Shown here: piece after piece, positions 1 to 10,456 of the stretch | Numbering within the stretch: position 1 is the stretch's first letter | How the letters are laid out: the number at the start of each line of letters is the position of its first letter | The notes under the pieces: generated by a model | Told to the model about the DNA's origin: nothing | Seen by the model: the letters and a program-made list of their open reading frames with translations, nothing else | Database searches by the model: none | DNA from: Boletus sp. NGJ | Taxonomy: Eukaryota > Basidiomycota > Agaricomycetes > Boletales > Boletaceae | DNA length: 64,000 bases | Reading direction: 5' to 3' | NCBI GenBank assembly: GCA_019096195.1 | Contig: JAGTXK010000275.1 | Location: 62,001 to 126,000 of the forward strand | Position numbers and translations under genes: made by a program

Positions 1-2136
1 CGCGAAATCGAGGGTGACACCAAAGGGGGTGCCGAGCTCGTCGTTGCGGGCATACCGTTTTCCGATGGACGTGTTGGAATCGTCGACTCTGGAAAAGATG
101 CCGGCCTTGCGCAGCTTGGTCGCTGTCGTGCGGTGAGGGCACGCGCGGCTGGGAGAGAGGGGTGCACGCACAGACATGGTGGACGAGGGGCGCAAATTCC
201 TCCTTGGCGCTGAGTGGGACGATGAGGACCTTGGTCGGGGCGACGACGGGGGGGAGCGAGAGGACCTGCAAAGTGTGAGGAGAGGCGGCGTGTTGGAGTC
301 ACTGAGCACGTACGCCGCGCTCAATGTCCTGTTCGCGAGACCAAAACGAGTGTTCGAGCAGTGTGTAGAGGATGCGACCGAATCCAAAGGACGGCTCGAT
401 GACGTTGGGCGTGTACTCGCGAACTACGTCATAGGTGAGCGTGCGGATCAAGAGCGGAAAAAAACGACGAGAAACGGACTGGACTGCTTGAACGTCTTGC
501 GGTGGATGGTCACGAGATCGGGCGTGAGTGTGATCTGTCTTGCGTCTGCCTCGATCGTGGCCGAGCTGGGGGGGGACACGTCAGCGCTTTATCTCCGCGG
601 AAAGAGGCGCGCGCGCTCACCCGTCCGCGAGCGCTTTTTTCAATCTGAGCAGGTCGGACTCGGCCATCGCGCCGACGGTCTGCTGGACCAGGCCGGCATC
701 CCGTCCGAGGGTCTTTCCGAGCACCTTCTTGTCGAACTCGGCGACCTCCCGCTCCGAGACCACCGGCTCCGTGAGCGCCTCCCGGACGACGAGCGGGTGG
801 CCCGTCCTGGCCGCGTGCACGGTCAGGTCATACGCCGCCCGATCGGCACACCCGACGCACTCTGTCCACCCCGACGCATTCTGGATCTCCGCGTCCCAGC
901 AGTCCGTCGCGTAGTGCGCCATCTCGTTCGCCATGTGCTGGCGGAACCGGAGACGCCGCGGATCGATCCCGATGTGGACGAGAAACTGGTGGATCCGCGC
1001 CAAAAAGTAGCCCAGGGTCTCGTTGGCGACGACTCCTCGGTCGACTGCGTCCCCGATCGCCATCTCTGTCACCGCCGACTGCCCCTCCGATTGCACGTCC
1101 CGATCCAGCAGCGCGAGCACCACATCCCGGCACTCCGCGAACCGGGGGTGCCGTTTCTCCGCGGGGTCCACGTAGTGCTCGATCTCCCCCATCGTGAATT
1201 CACGCACCCGCAGCAACCCCGCGCGCGGTGAGATTTCGTTGCGGAACGATCGCCCGATCTGCGCGGATGCGAACGGGATCCGACCATTGTTGAACTCGAG
1301 CAGACGCGAAAAATTGAGAAAGTGCCCTTGTGCAGTTTCAGGTCGGAGAAACCTGACAGGATCCATGAAAAAAAAAAAAAAAAAAGTGTACGAGCGTGAC
1401 CTACCCCGGGTGTTGTCCAGTCGGTCCAATGCTGCTCGCAAACATGAGATTGAACTGCTGGGGCTCTCCCACCTCGTTGTCCGTGTCCGGGTTGCGAATG
1501 TCGTGCTTTCGACAGAGCTCACCGAGCTCAGGGCCCGAAAAATTATCCAGCTGAGTCCGTCTGAGCACACCACCCCCCCAACGTTGGACAACCCACAACC
1601 CACCTGCACGAGGATACGCTCGTATTCCTCCACCTTGTCGTCCCCCAACTGCACCGCGACGCTCTTGACCTTTTTCTTCTTCTTCGTCTTCTTATTCTCG
1701 TCCGCCTGTCCACCCAGTCCGCGCGCCTCGCGATCGCCCGCGAGCCTTGCCTCGAGGACGTTCTTGACGAGATGATCCGCACGAAGGACATCCCCCGTCT
1801 TCGTGTCCTTGACCATCCAATCTGCAAACCGGGCAACGTGTCCAGACGTCTCAAACACGGGTGCGGGCGTCAGGATCGTCGTGTCGAGCTCGAGCATGTG
1901 ATCATGGATGATAAAGTGACGACGCCATTCCGCGATGATGTTGGCTTGCAGTGAGGCCCCCGGCGGTCCGTAGTCGTACAGACCGGCGACGCCTGTCTTG
2001 GTGGTGAGTATGACGACGAGCGATGAGGGGCGATCGTACCCCCATAGATCTCAAACGCGGGCGCGTAGAAGAAACGGCGGTTGAGGAGCGCCTCCAGACG
2101 GGCCTTGTCGAACGCATGGGCGGTCTTGTTGACCAT
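1..2136 (-). CDS. GRS1: Glycyl-tRNA synthetase, 3' end cut off by the window edge
   Basis: Class II aminoacyl-tRNA synthetase that charges tRNA-Gly in the cytosol and, in fungi, usually also in mitochondria. Read on the minus strand, the exons give the family blocks in order: [123 protein letters not shown] and the anticodon-binding part ending [17 protein letters not shown] place introns at 1993-2039, 1551-1603, 1353-1404 (with an 18-base T run near the acceptor) and 123-171, with three more between 300 and 620. The start at 2136 gives [14 protein letters not shown]. An open frame extends upstream to 2253 and could supply a mitochondrial leader. About 60-100 C-terminal residues lie outside the window. 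Confidence 0.5.
1368..1385. repeat. 18-base poly-A run inside a glycyl-tRNA synthetase intron
   Basis: The run lies in the intron at 1353-1404 and on the coding strand forms the T-rich tract before the acceptor. It needs no other explanation. Confidence 0.5.
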
Positions 2137-2289
2137 GTCTGTGTGTTGGAACCGAGCCCAGGTCTTGTTGAAACGGACGTGTCCAAATCTGACTCGCATC
2201 AGGATTATCTTGTCCAAATCGAAAATTTCATAGCGCTTATGTAATGCTACCATTGGACACTATGTTCAAACCTTCGTTACGAGTACACG

Positions 2290-4275
2290 AGGCCAAGGAT
2301 GCATGTTTCGTTTCGACGAGACATGTTCATTTACGATCGGTCGTCGCGAACTTTGTTTTGGATAAAATCTCGAAACGCATGTTACAGCACAAAGGTTCGA
2401 GCCATACACCGAAACATCATCTATGCTGGCACGGCGCCGCTCGAGCGATACAAAAAAAAATTGTGTGTCCTACCTATCAAAACCATCAACACATCACCCA
2501 TCTCGTCACTCCAAACGCGTATCTTATTCGTGTCTCGTGCCAGAGAATAACCAAAGAAACGCGTGTCCGGAGGCAACGGAATCAGACCGTTCCCGTTCAA
2601 TTCCACTGGAGATCTAACCAAGGGACAATCGTTGCCGAGAAGCCCGAACGAAATGAAACACGTACGCCCCCCAACGGTAGCACTGCCAAGCACGACGAGA
2701 CGAGGCACCTTGGTTTTTCCGGGGGAAGAGGCTTCTTGCGCACGGTCATGCGGATCCCTCGGACGTGTCGCGTGGCGCACCACAACAAGGGGCGTCAAGT
2801 GGCGTATCTCTCTAAACGCGAGATTGGAACAGGGCTGAATGAAATCCTCGAACGCAGAGTATATGGAGTAAAGGGAAAAAAAAAAACTGCGAGACCACAT
2901 ACGTAACTTGATACCGAGCATCGGTGGGCCGTATGGGCGCATCGCGTGGTGTCGTGGGCGAGGGGCACGGAACGCCGTCGTCCGTCTAGCTGCAATCATG
3001 CCCTCGAGGAGAATCAGTGCCGCGCCAGCTCGGTGAGTGTGACGAGGTCGACATCATCTATCGACGAGTCTTGTCAAAGAGGTGGCGTCACATTTACCAG
3101 CATACGCCGACGCCTGCTAGAGTCATCGGCGAAAAAGCTCCTATCGGGCGTATCTACCTATCGAGCATCAGCATCGCCCATCACGTTGTCTGAAATGCCC
3201 GTGTCACCTAGGTTCACGTCAGGGAAACGCGTGTTTCATGGACAGTTTGCGCTCATCTTCACCAGCGAGATCTAACCAGGGGCAACGTTTCTGAATTTGC
3301 AAGACCAAGGAAGCTCGTTCATGACTGTCGTCCACCCAACGATGACACAGCGATGCATGACGTTTTAATCCTTCCGTGGTTTTTCCGCATATCGCCCGCC
3401 CGACGATAACACAGCGATGATTGGTTCTTCCGTGGTTACATCCCTGACACAAGCTGGTCAGGATAGAACAATTGTCACGTCGTCGAATGCCAATATATAG
3501 AGGAAAACCGCGGCCTCGCACGTAACTGGATACCGATGGGTTTTGGGTGTCTGGTACACTGGCCATCGGGTCGAGTTCACGTATGGGCGCATGTGCGTAC
3601 GATGGGCACGGAACGCCGCCACCGGTCAAGCTGCGACACGCCCCTGGTGTTTTCCGAGGAGAATCAACGGTGAGGTCGTAGAGTGGTGAAGTGAGTGCAG
3701 GGAGGACAATGTATCCCCAGACGGACGAGCTGCGCAATCTTGGCTTGGATCAAACGTGGGTCTCACTTTCACCAGTATACGCCCGAGTGACGCGTTCCAC
3801 GGCGCCGTGGTCGTTTGCCTCGTACACAAGTCCTGTCAAGGGTCAGCACACCACCCATCACATCGCCTAGATCCTTATCTCCCCGTGTTATCTGTGCTCG
3901 TCGTCGCAGAAACGGCCGTCCGAAGCACGTCATTACCAGCGAGATCCATCCAAGGACAGCGTTTCTGAATTTGCAAGACCGAGGAAAGAAGCTCGTCGAT
4001 GAACACAGACGATAACGCAGCGACGTACAGCCTTTGGTTTTGCCACACCCAATACGCCGATCCACGCATGGAGGTAACATGAACGCAGACCAAATTTCAC
4101 ATCGTCGAACGCTGGTTTATGGGGTGAAAAGAAAAACTGCGGTAGTGCGCGTAAACATGACAACGCGTGTCGGGGTGGGTTTTAGAGTTTTATCTTGGGG
4201 GTACTCGCAGGCGGGTTCGGTGCACGTACAGACGCAGCTCTGAGTCTCGTCTAGCTGCGATACGCTTTCAAGTGA
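2290..4275. repeat. Three decayed tandem-like repeat units of about 650 bases
   Basis: No convincing gene is visible here. Related blocks recur in the same order about every 630-690 bases. GAGATCTAACCAAGGG-like blocks lie near 2610, 3268 and 3940; the last two also share CGTTTCTGAATTTGCAAGAC. TATGGRGTRAARGG-type blocks before ACTGCG lie near 2860, 3490 and 4115, and GGGCACGGAACGCCG near 2967 and 3607. GTCTAGCTGC-like blocks lie near 2984, 3628 and 4249. The units are heavily diverged. I cannot tell whether they derive from a gene or a transposon; no terminal repeats or protein domain are apparent. Confidence 0.5.
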
Positions 4276-4467
4276 CTGAGGACGTGCATCCGCCTTGAAT
4301 TTTATTCCGCTCGCGGACAGCGAAAAGGGTCTTGTTCGGTTCGATTACATAGTTGGACAAATTTGGAGTGGACTTGAAATTTCCGAGTCTCCAAACGCAT
4401 ATGCGTTCGGACTCGTTTCTTGTCATGTCCCAGGTTCGCTCTCGAGCGCGAGATTCTTGCGAGTCAA

Positions 4468-6464
4468 ATGACTGATCTCGTTTCACAGAATGCCCAGCCT
4501 CATCTCTCGCTCCTTTCCCTGTCCATCGCTGCCTCAAACGCAGCTCCAATACCCGCTGAATCTGTGGTTCGGTCTTCACAGGGTAAGTCGCTAGCCCGAG
4601 TCGCATTTCGCTTCTGTGGACCTCGGCATCTCATATCAAACGACGTAATACAGGTCCAACGACGAATACCATCAAACACCGTCGACTCTCCTCGGCAGGG
4701 AGATCCAGAAGGAGAGTGAGCGATGCCCGCGATGCTGCTACTCGCCCTTTGTGAGTAGAGCCACACTTACACACGGGCGGCGAGAGCCGTGGGGCAGCCA
4801 TCGTGCTTTCTTTCTTCTTTGTGTGAATCTATCTCGTCGTTGCTGAATCCTCACTTCAGTCCGACGTCCTTGCAAACCGCCTCCGCATCCCTCGCCGCCC
4901 TCTCCCTCTCCTCACCCACGGCGGCGTCGCATCGCCCTATTCCTGGCCCACAGCCCATTCAGGTCCCTCGAGCGACGTTTACCAAGGGAACGTCCGAACC
5001 TGAACCTGCCAGCGTCGACGACATCCACCTCTCGCTGTCCCCTCCCCAATCACATACCCCCCTCGCCTCCAATTCTGTCAACGTCGTCCGGTCCGGACGC
5101 AAACGTGGCACTATATTTACGTGCGAGAGCTGTTCCAAGGTTGGACCAACCTCCTTGTATCGTTCGTGTGATGCTAAGGTCGGGTACGTCTCGTACGCTT
5201 TGTCCAGGTCTATCGACATCCGTCGTGTTTGATCAAGCACCGTTGGGAACATACCCCTCAATGGCGGGAGGCGTCCAAGTTTGTGCTGAGCAAACATCAA
5301 CAGGTGCAGTTGCTTGAGGTGGGTCTTTTCGGTTTTCCCTTTCTTTGGTCCCAGTGGCGGTGTCGTGGTTCTCTCTTCCTCCTTGGCTCTTGTGGGTGGT
5401 GACGCTGAGCTGGATTTGGCACAGGCTGCCGCGATCCTCTCGCACCTCTCGGCCCTCGTCGGCCTCCTTGCCTGAAGATCGCTCCTTATGGCCATCTTTC
5501 CTCTCGGGGGGACTCGTCCCCCCGCCTGCCTCGATGTCGAACGGCGACGTCGGGTCGACACCACTACCGACGACGACGACGACCGCCACCTCGCCGCCCA
5601 CCTCGACATCGACATCACCATCCAGTGTGCAAACATCGTTTCCCATCTCGAGCTCCGTGCCTGCGAGTATGGTGTCGGACTCGTATCGCGCTGGTTCGGC
5701 CGGGCCTCGGTTACACGACTACACGATCAACGGGGGCGGGATCGGTGTCACGCAAGTCCGTCCTGGGGTGTTGGGCGTGCCGACCTCTGCGATGAGCGGG
5801 AAGAGTTCCCCGATGGCGGTGGCGGCAGCGACGATGACGACAGAAGACGACGCACTGAATTTACTCGCACTGCGTGAGGCGGATATGACAGATACAGCGT
5901 CGCTCTCCCATCCGCATGCTCACTCACACTCACACTCGCTATCCTATTCGCATCCGCATTCATTATCGCTCTCACACACGTCCAAGGAAAGGGAACGGCG
6001 CCGGTCGAACGCGTACGAGTATGGTTTCGTGTCCGAGTCCAGATCTGGTTCTGGACCTGGGACGGGTTTTGGGTTTGGATATGATTATAGGACTTTTTCC
6101 TCTGGATATGCGTACGCGCCCGACTCGAACGGCGGGTGGTCTCTCCCGCGCTCGTCTGTCCGATCGAAATCGGGGTCGGTCGGGGTCGTCGGGTCGAGGT
6201 CGGGGTCGAGGTCGCAGTCGGCGGCGTCGGAGAGTAGGAGCGACGATGAGGATGAGGGGGTATTTGGGGATCTTGTAGATGTGGGGGTCGATCTGGAGGA
6301 TGAGGTGGACGGGGCGAGGATGTCGATGGGATGGAGGAGTGTGTATGGGTCGCGCGTGCGCGAGGACGAGCAGGAGGACGCGGAGGGTGACAAGGGTATG
6401 GGGGGGGGTGGGGGTGGCAGAGCAGACGTGGGATGGTATGGAGATGGAGATGGAGATGGATTAA
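4468..6464 (+). CDS. C2H2 zinc-finger protein, Ser/Thr- and acid-rich
   Basis: Probable nuclear DNA-binding protein. Spliced exons (4468-4582, 4654-4750, 4860-5139, 5208-5318, 5425-6464) give a Ser/Pro-rich N-terminus and one canonical finger, CESCSKVYRHPSC then LIKHRWEH (C-x2-C-x12-H-x3-H). This is followed by QWREASKFVLSKHQQ and the conserved LPEDRSLWPSFLSGG block. A low-complexity region with Ser, His-Ser and Gly-Phe runs follows, then an acidic tail ending WDGMEMEMEMD. That order matches a finger protein conserved across basidiomycetes, known to me by pattern and not by a named gene. Oddity: the reading frame shifts by +1 twice, between AAAILSHLSALV and LPEDRSL (about 5455-5475) and in the G-rich stretch near 6396-6420. 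Either the assembly has base errors or this allele is damaged. Confidence 0.5.
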
Positions 6465-6571
6465 GGGGAGGCCACTTCCAAATATCGACGTGGACCATGG
6501 AAGCAAAGCTTGAAGTCTACACGTCTACCTCGTACCCCGGGACATTGCTTTCGTTCTCTGTTCTGTTCTGT

Positions 6572-6614
6572 TTGTCTTGTCTTGTCTTGTCTTGTGCTCT
6601 CTCTCTCTCTCGCT
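6572..6614. repeat. Simple repeats (TTGTC)n and (CT)n downstream of the zinc-finger gene
   Basis: About five TTGTC units run straight into a CT dinucleotide tract. They lie in the probable 3' UTR, about 110 bases after the stop codon. Confidence 0.5.
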
Positions 6615-6699
6615 CAGTGTGTGTATGTATTAGTTGTACCATCTTGTTTATTGCAATCGACAGCGGCGGAATATAGGAGTATGTACAGTATATAGGACG

Positions 6700-7440
6700 G
6701 CGTGCACTGCGTCTCAGGAAAGAATCGTGTCATGTATTATTCTTGGAGGTAAAGCAAGGCCGTCTGCATTTTGTGCTCGTTGAGATCGATGGACTTGTGA
6801 TGATGCGGTCTATCAAAGTAGAACGCTGAGATATACACCAACCCCTTGAATCAACCAGCGATGGCCGACCGTCGTCCTTGGAACGTTGAAAGATTAGACA
6901 ACCCGGACGCGTTCCATCGTCCACCTGCAAGCCGGAGACCCTGAAAAAAAAAAAAGTTGGACTGATGAACAGTCACCAGATCAAATGTTTCCTTTGCACC
7001 ACCCATCTTCCTCGTGGCGGAGCCCACGAACGGCCCCCCCTCGTTCGAAACACCGATGGCACACACCTGTTTCAAGTTGTGAGGGTGGGGGGAACGTGTG
7101 TCCTATTCGAACGGACGTTGAACCGCTGGCATGCGCATGCCTATAGGATGCATCGTCCAGGATATACTGTAGAGGTCGCAGAGTCTCATCAAAGTCCGAT
7201 GGTAAAATCGTGGCCATCCGACTCTTCGGACTGCGGTCACCGTCCGTCGCCTGTGATCTGTCAAGCTCGGATCAAGGCAAGTTTGGCGACTCGACAGCCA
7301 AGGTCTATGCCGTTCCTTAATGACCAGGGAAGCGAGTTACGGAACTCATCAACGATATGCAAGAGCAAGGGGCAAAATGGCGCACGTATGTCACGGGAGT
7401 CGCGGTGAAGTATGCCGAATGAGGTCTATGATAAGGATTG
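6700..7440 (-). other. Unassigned stretch with a possible minus-strand coding remnant
   Basis: The minus strand carries short open pieces (7217-6981 starting MATILPSDFDETLRPLQ; 7075-6851 containing GGPFVGSATRKMGGAKETF). A strong splice-acceptor-like tract, TTTTTTTTTTTTCAG, lies at about 6942-6956 on the minus strand. A competing plus-strand piece (about 7370-7420) reads ELINDMQEQGAKWRTYVTG. I recognise none of these, and no model spans the region. It ends where WD40-HET-derived sequence begins. Confidence 0.5.
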
Positions 7441-7442
7441 TA

Positions 7443-8460
7443 ACTTTCCCACTGCCCGTGCTCTCGGGTTGTTCACATTGCATTGTGACACCGTCTGTGG
7501 GGGTTCCTTGTGGACTGCCATCTCAGCAGGCAGGCAACTGAAACTTTTCATCGTCCTTTAACGTTTAACAGTTAAATATTTCCCCGGAGAAAAAAGATGG
7601 ACTTGCGCTGATGATGTAGCACTAGTTGGAAGGATGTCCGAGAGATTCCAAATGGACAAGCTATGATGCTGAGCGTCCAGGGAAACGGTCACAAGGCTGT
7701 TGTTGGGAGAAATGGCGGGCGGAAGACAGGAGGAAAGGTTTGGTTCAATTTCGACGAACGTGCGGAAACTAGGAATTTGCCTACGAGATTCTGACCCATG
7801 CGGCGGATCAATCGATCAATGACCGCGAGCGACTCTTCCAATCCGGTGAAGATTCGCTGTTGTCCATTGACATCGTCCGACCATTGAAAAGGTTGTCACG
7901 CGGGAATTGAATTTGACTGTGAGTCATGAATATCCAAGAAGTAAACGGTGCCGATGCTAGTACAACCAGCGAGGCGACCACCACAGGAGGAGAACTGAAC
8001 AGACGAAATCTTGCTTGCGTCGAGGTTCGATGGCTCTGCAAGTCGGTGGCCTGTACTAGCAACGCTCCATATGACGACGGACCCGTCCGACGATCCACTG
8101 GCAACCGTCAACGAGTCCGTCGACACGTCGAGCGCGGAGACTTTGCGGGCGTGGCGATCATTCGTCTCAATGGTGAGTGTCTGACGTTCGGCATCCAATA
8201 TCTTCAGTTTCCCATCATTACACCCACAGATGATCAACTTTCCATCCTTTGAAACAGTCACGACACATGCAGCCATCTCCCACGAACCCACTCTGTGCCA
8301 ATCTTGTACTTCCAGGAGCGTCGCGAGCTTGTGCTCGGATACATGTATTGCCCGCTTTCCATCGGGAAAAAATACCAGCGAGTGCGTGCGGGCATAGGTT
8401 TTAAATTCTCGTGGTGCGTGTGTAAGAGCTTGATAGACAATCATGAGATTGACGCTACAG
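7443..8460 (-). pseudogene. WD40-HET gene remnant (copy 0), internally deleted
   Basis: The minus strand matches the intact WD40-HET gene at 10457-13222 in three pieces: 7443-7540 (part of the region C-terminal to HET), 7560-7710 (end of the WD40 region) and about 7790-8460 (WD40 N-terminal blades, including FFPDGKRAIHVSEHKLATLL). The HET core between them is missing, so the copy cannot act as an effector. Its start lies about 480 bases from the divergent kinase-G pseudogene of unit A, the same layout seen at the right edge of the cluster. Confidence 0.5.
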
Positions 8461-8936
8461 CCTTCTCAACATGCCGATTTCATACCTTGCCTCGTGTGTG
8501 ACATCACAGGTTAGATGCAGCAGACCGGGTGCGAAACGCTGAGCGAGTGAATTCAAGGCGAGATAATGATTGGCTCAGGTGGGCAACACATTTACCTTGA
8601 GCCAAGACCTTTAATTACGGTCCTTGAGCGTTTGTCGAGCGACGGGAATGGAAGCCACACCGTAAAGCGGTACTGTTACACGGTCTCCTCGAGGCTATGT
8701 TTCCAAATTAATACCCTATTTCTGCTCCCCGTCGTCCAATCACAGCTCTCAAAATGGCCGGGCAGAGTCGTCAAACGATAACGTTACACGATCGCTTTGT
8801 AGATGGGCTGGCAGGCAAATAATCCCACTTTTAGTGAGCCTTGCATGCACTGGGTGGGAACGTCTTTATCTCCTACTAATGGTTGGCATTCGCCTCATAG
8901 ATCGGTTCATTGCAGTTGAACAACAACCCCGATTCA
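8461..8936. promoter_or_regulatory. Divergent intergenic region shared by the paralogous units
   Basis: This stretch is related to 13223-13640 and 34061-34540: shared blocks include GGCGAGATAATGATTGG, GTGGGCAACACAT and CGGTAYTG-like pieces. It lies between the start of a WD40-HET copy (left, minus) and the start of an N-terminal-domain/kinase copy (right, plus). It is therefore the likely common promoter of the two families. The right part (GGGTGGGAACGTC... at about 8848) also precedes the copies at 15801 and 27410. Confidence 0.5.
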
Positions 8937-10167
8937 ATGCCCCCTCCCCTGAATCCCTTTTTTTTCCGAGCAGGCTGCATCCGCGGAACATGTTTTCAAG
9001 CAGGGCTATCCTCTGTGGAATCCCGACCCAGACTTATTGCCTCAGGATCGCCAGGGCGTCGGTGTTAGGATCAGGGATGTTGGTACCGTCGATGAACAAG
9101 GGTGATTCGACCTTTTCTTCAACATCCTTGACCTCCTTCCACCAAACTTCCCACCGATCGAGGAGGACGATTCAATTTTTCGCTGCAGCAGCGAAGACCT
9201 CGTACCTCTTCAGGTGATCTCATCCCCCGGAACACCGTGGGATGTTGGCCAACTCGAACCCGAGGTCACGTATGCCAGTTTCCTCCCCCAATCGTGCAAC
9301 AGCAGCTGACTGCACGCTAGTCGTAGGGCGACTCAATATGGTGCCACCCTGTCTGAGGACGGATCCCATATCATCTTACCACAAGGGGCACAATCGTTTG
9401 AACCTGGACTATATCATAGGCAGATATTCGAGAACTATGCAAGGGATCATGGGGCGCAATGGCTCGAGCGTTTTAGAGATCGTCTCGGATCGCGGCGATC
9501 CAACTCAATTTACCTTGTCACTGGCCTCTATAAAACGTGTTCATGGTCCATTACATCCTTCAGCACGTGGACGGCTGAGAAGACCGACTCAACCCGTGTG
9601 CATTACAGATTTGTAGAAGAAAATGAACAAACTATATATGGGAAGACTCGGTTTGTTTTAAGCGCAAGATTGGTCCCCCCACCACCCAACCGTCGAGGGC
9701 AAAATAACCAAACCATTTTCATTCGCGCAATCACAATCACACCCAATCTCATTGAGCAAGAGCCGAGTGAACGACGAGAGGTTGGATTGCCTGGGAGTCT
9801 TCCTTCCCTCCCTCGGTCCGTAAATTCACAGGCGGGGGACTCAAATCGGGAAACAGCGACGGAGACTCCCAAAAGCAATGTAATAATGTACTGCACATAT
9901 CACATGTATATTCCATTTTGCATCACCAATTTGGACCTAGATTGACGCAGTCACTTCCCAGGCGTCCCATCCGTCTTGATCTCTTGTCTCATGAGGCAGC
10001 TTCCCTCGACATCGCCACTCACTGCAGATTGAGCAAATCTGATGCTGCGGCATTAGTGGAGAGGTTCAGTGAGCCACGCAACATGGTCGAAGATGACCAC
10101 GAAGAACTTCGTGGATCATTTTAGGTTAGCAATGACACTGGCAGAGGAAGCTATCAGGTTGTACAAC
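8937..10167 (+). pseudogene. Kinase-G-domain gene, unit A, lacking the kinase and most of the G domain
   Basis: The N-terminal domain is recognisable (VGTVDEQG; DGSHIILPQGAQSF; SNSIYLVTGLYKTCSW; NQTIFIRAITITPNLIEQ) and about 85-90% similar to units B and C. At about 9960 the sequence jumps from the block GGCGTCCCATCC straight to the end of the G-domain gene (LLSHEAASLDIATH...SKSDAAALVERFSEPRN). Compared with unit B, the kinase and the G-domain core are missing, a loss of about 2.2 kb. The N-terminal part also has lost frames. A short shared CCATCC/CCCTCC stretch at the join suggests deletion by microhomology. It faces the intact WD40-HET gene of unit A, which is therefore without a complete partner. 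Confidence 0.5.
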
Positions 10168-10456
10168 GGTAGTGGATGGATGACTGGGTGGACTTTGTTC
10201 GCTAGAGGAAAACGAGACCAATTAGAAGTACTGGATTCAACAGTGCAGGTAGAATACAATGCATACGTCACTGACCCACCACCTTGCCTTTCATGCTTTA
10301 ACCAGCGGCCTGTTAGGCTAACAGAGAGCAAAGAGTAGCAACAAAGCGACTGCACAGCATTAATACAGCACAATGACGAAACAACGAAAACAGAACAACG
10401 CAGCAAAACAGCGAGAAATCAACACACTGAGAGAACGGACATGCTAAGTATCAGTA

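Noticed and set aside
176-1231. A 351-codon plus-strand open frame
   Set aside because: It is the complement of the glycyl-tRNA synthetase exons; the minus strand carries all family motifs.
2290-4275. LTR or other retroelement remains
   Set aside because: The repeated blocks are non-terminal, and no polymerase, protease or capsid-like reading was recognised on either strand.
5748-6506. A 252-codon minus-strand frame rich in Pro, Ser and Arg
   Set aside because: Shadow of the low-complexity tail of the zinc-finger gene; no start context and no domain.
10340-10440. AACAACG-rich stretch as a CRISPR-like or satellite array
   Set aside because: The units are short and irregular, and the stretch is shared by the 3' regions of all three paralogous pairs.
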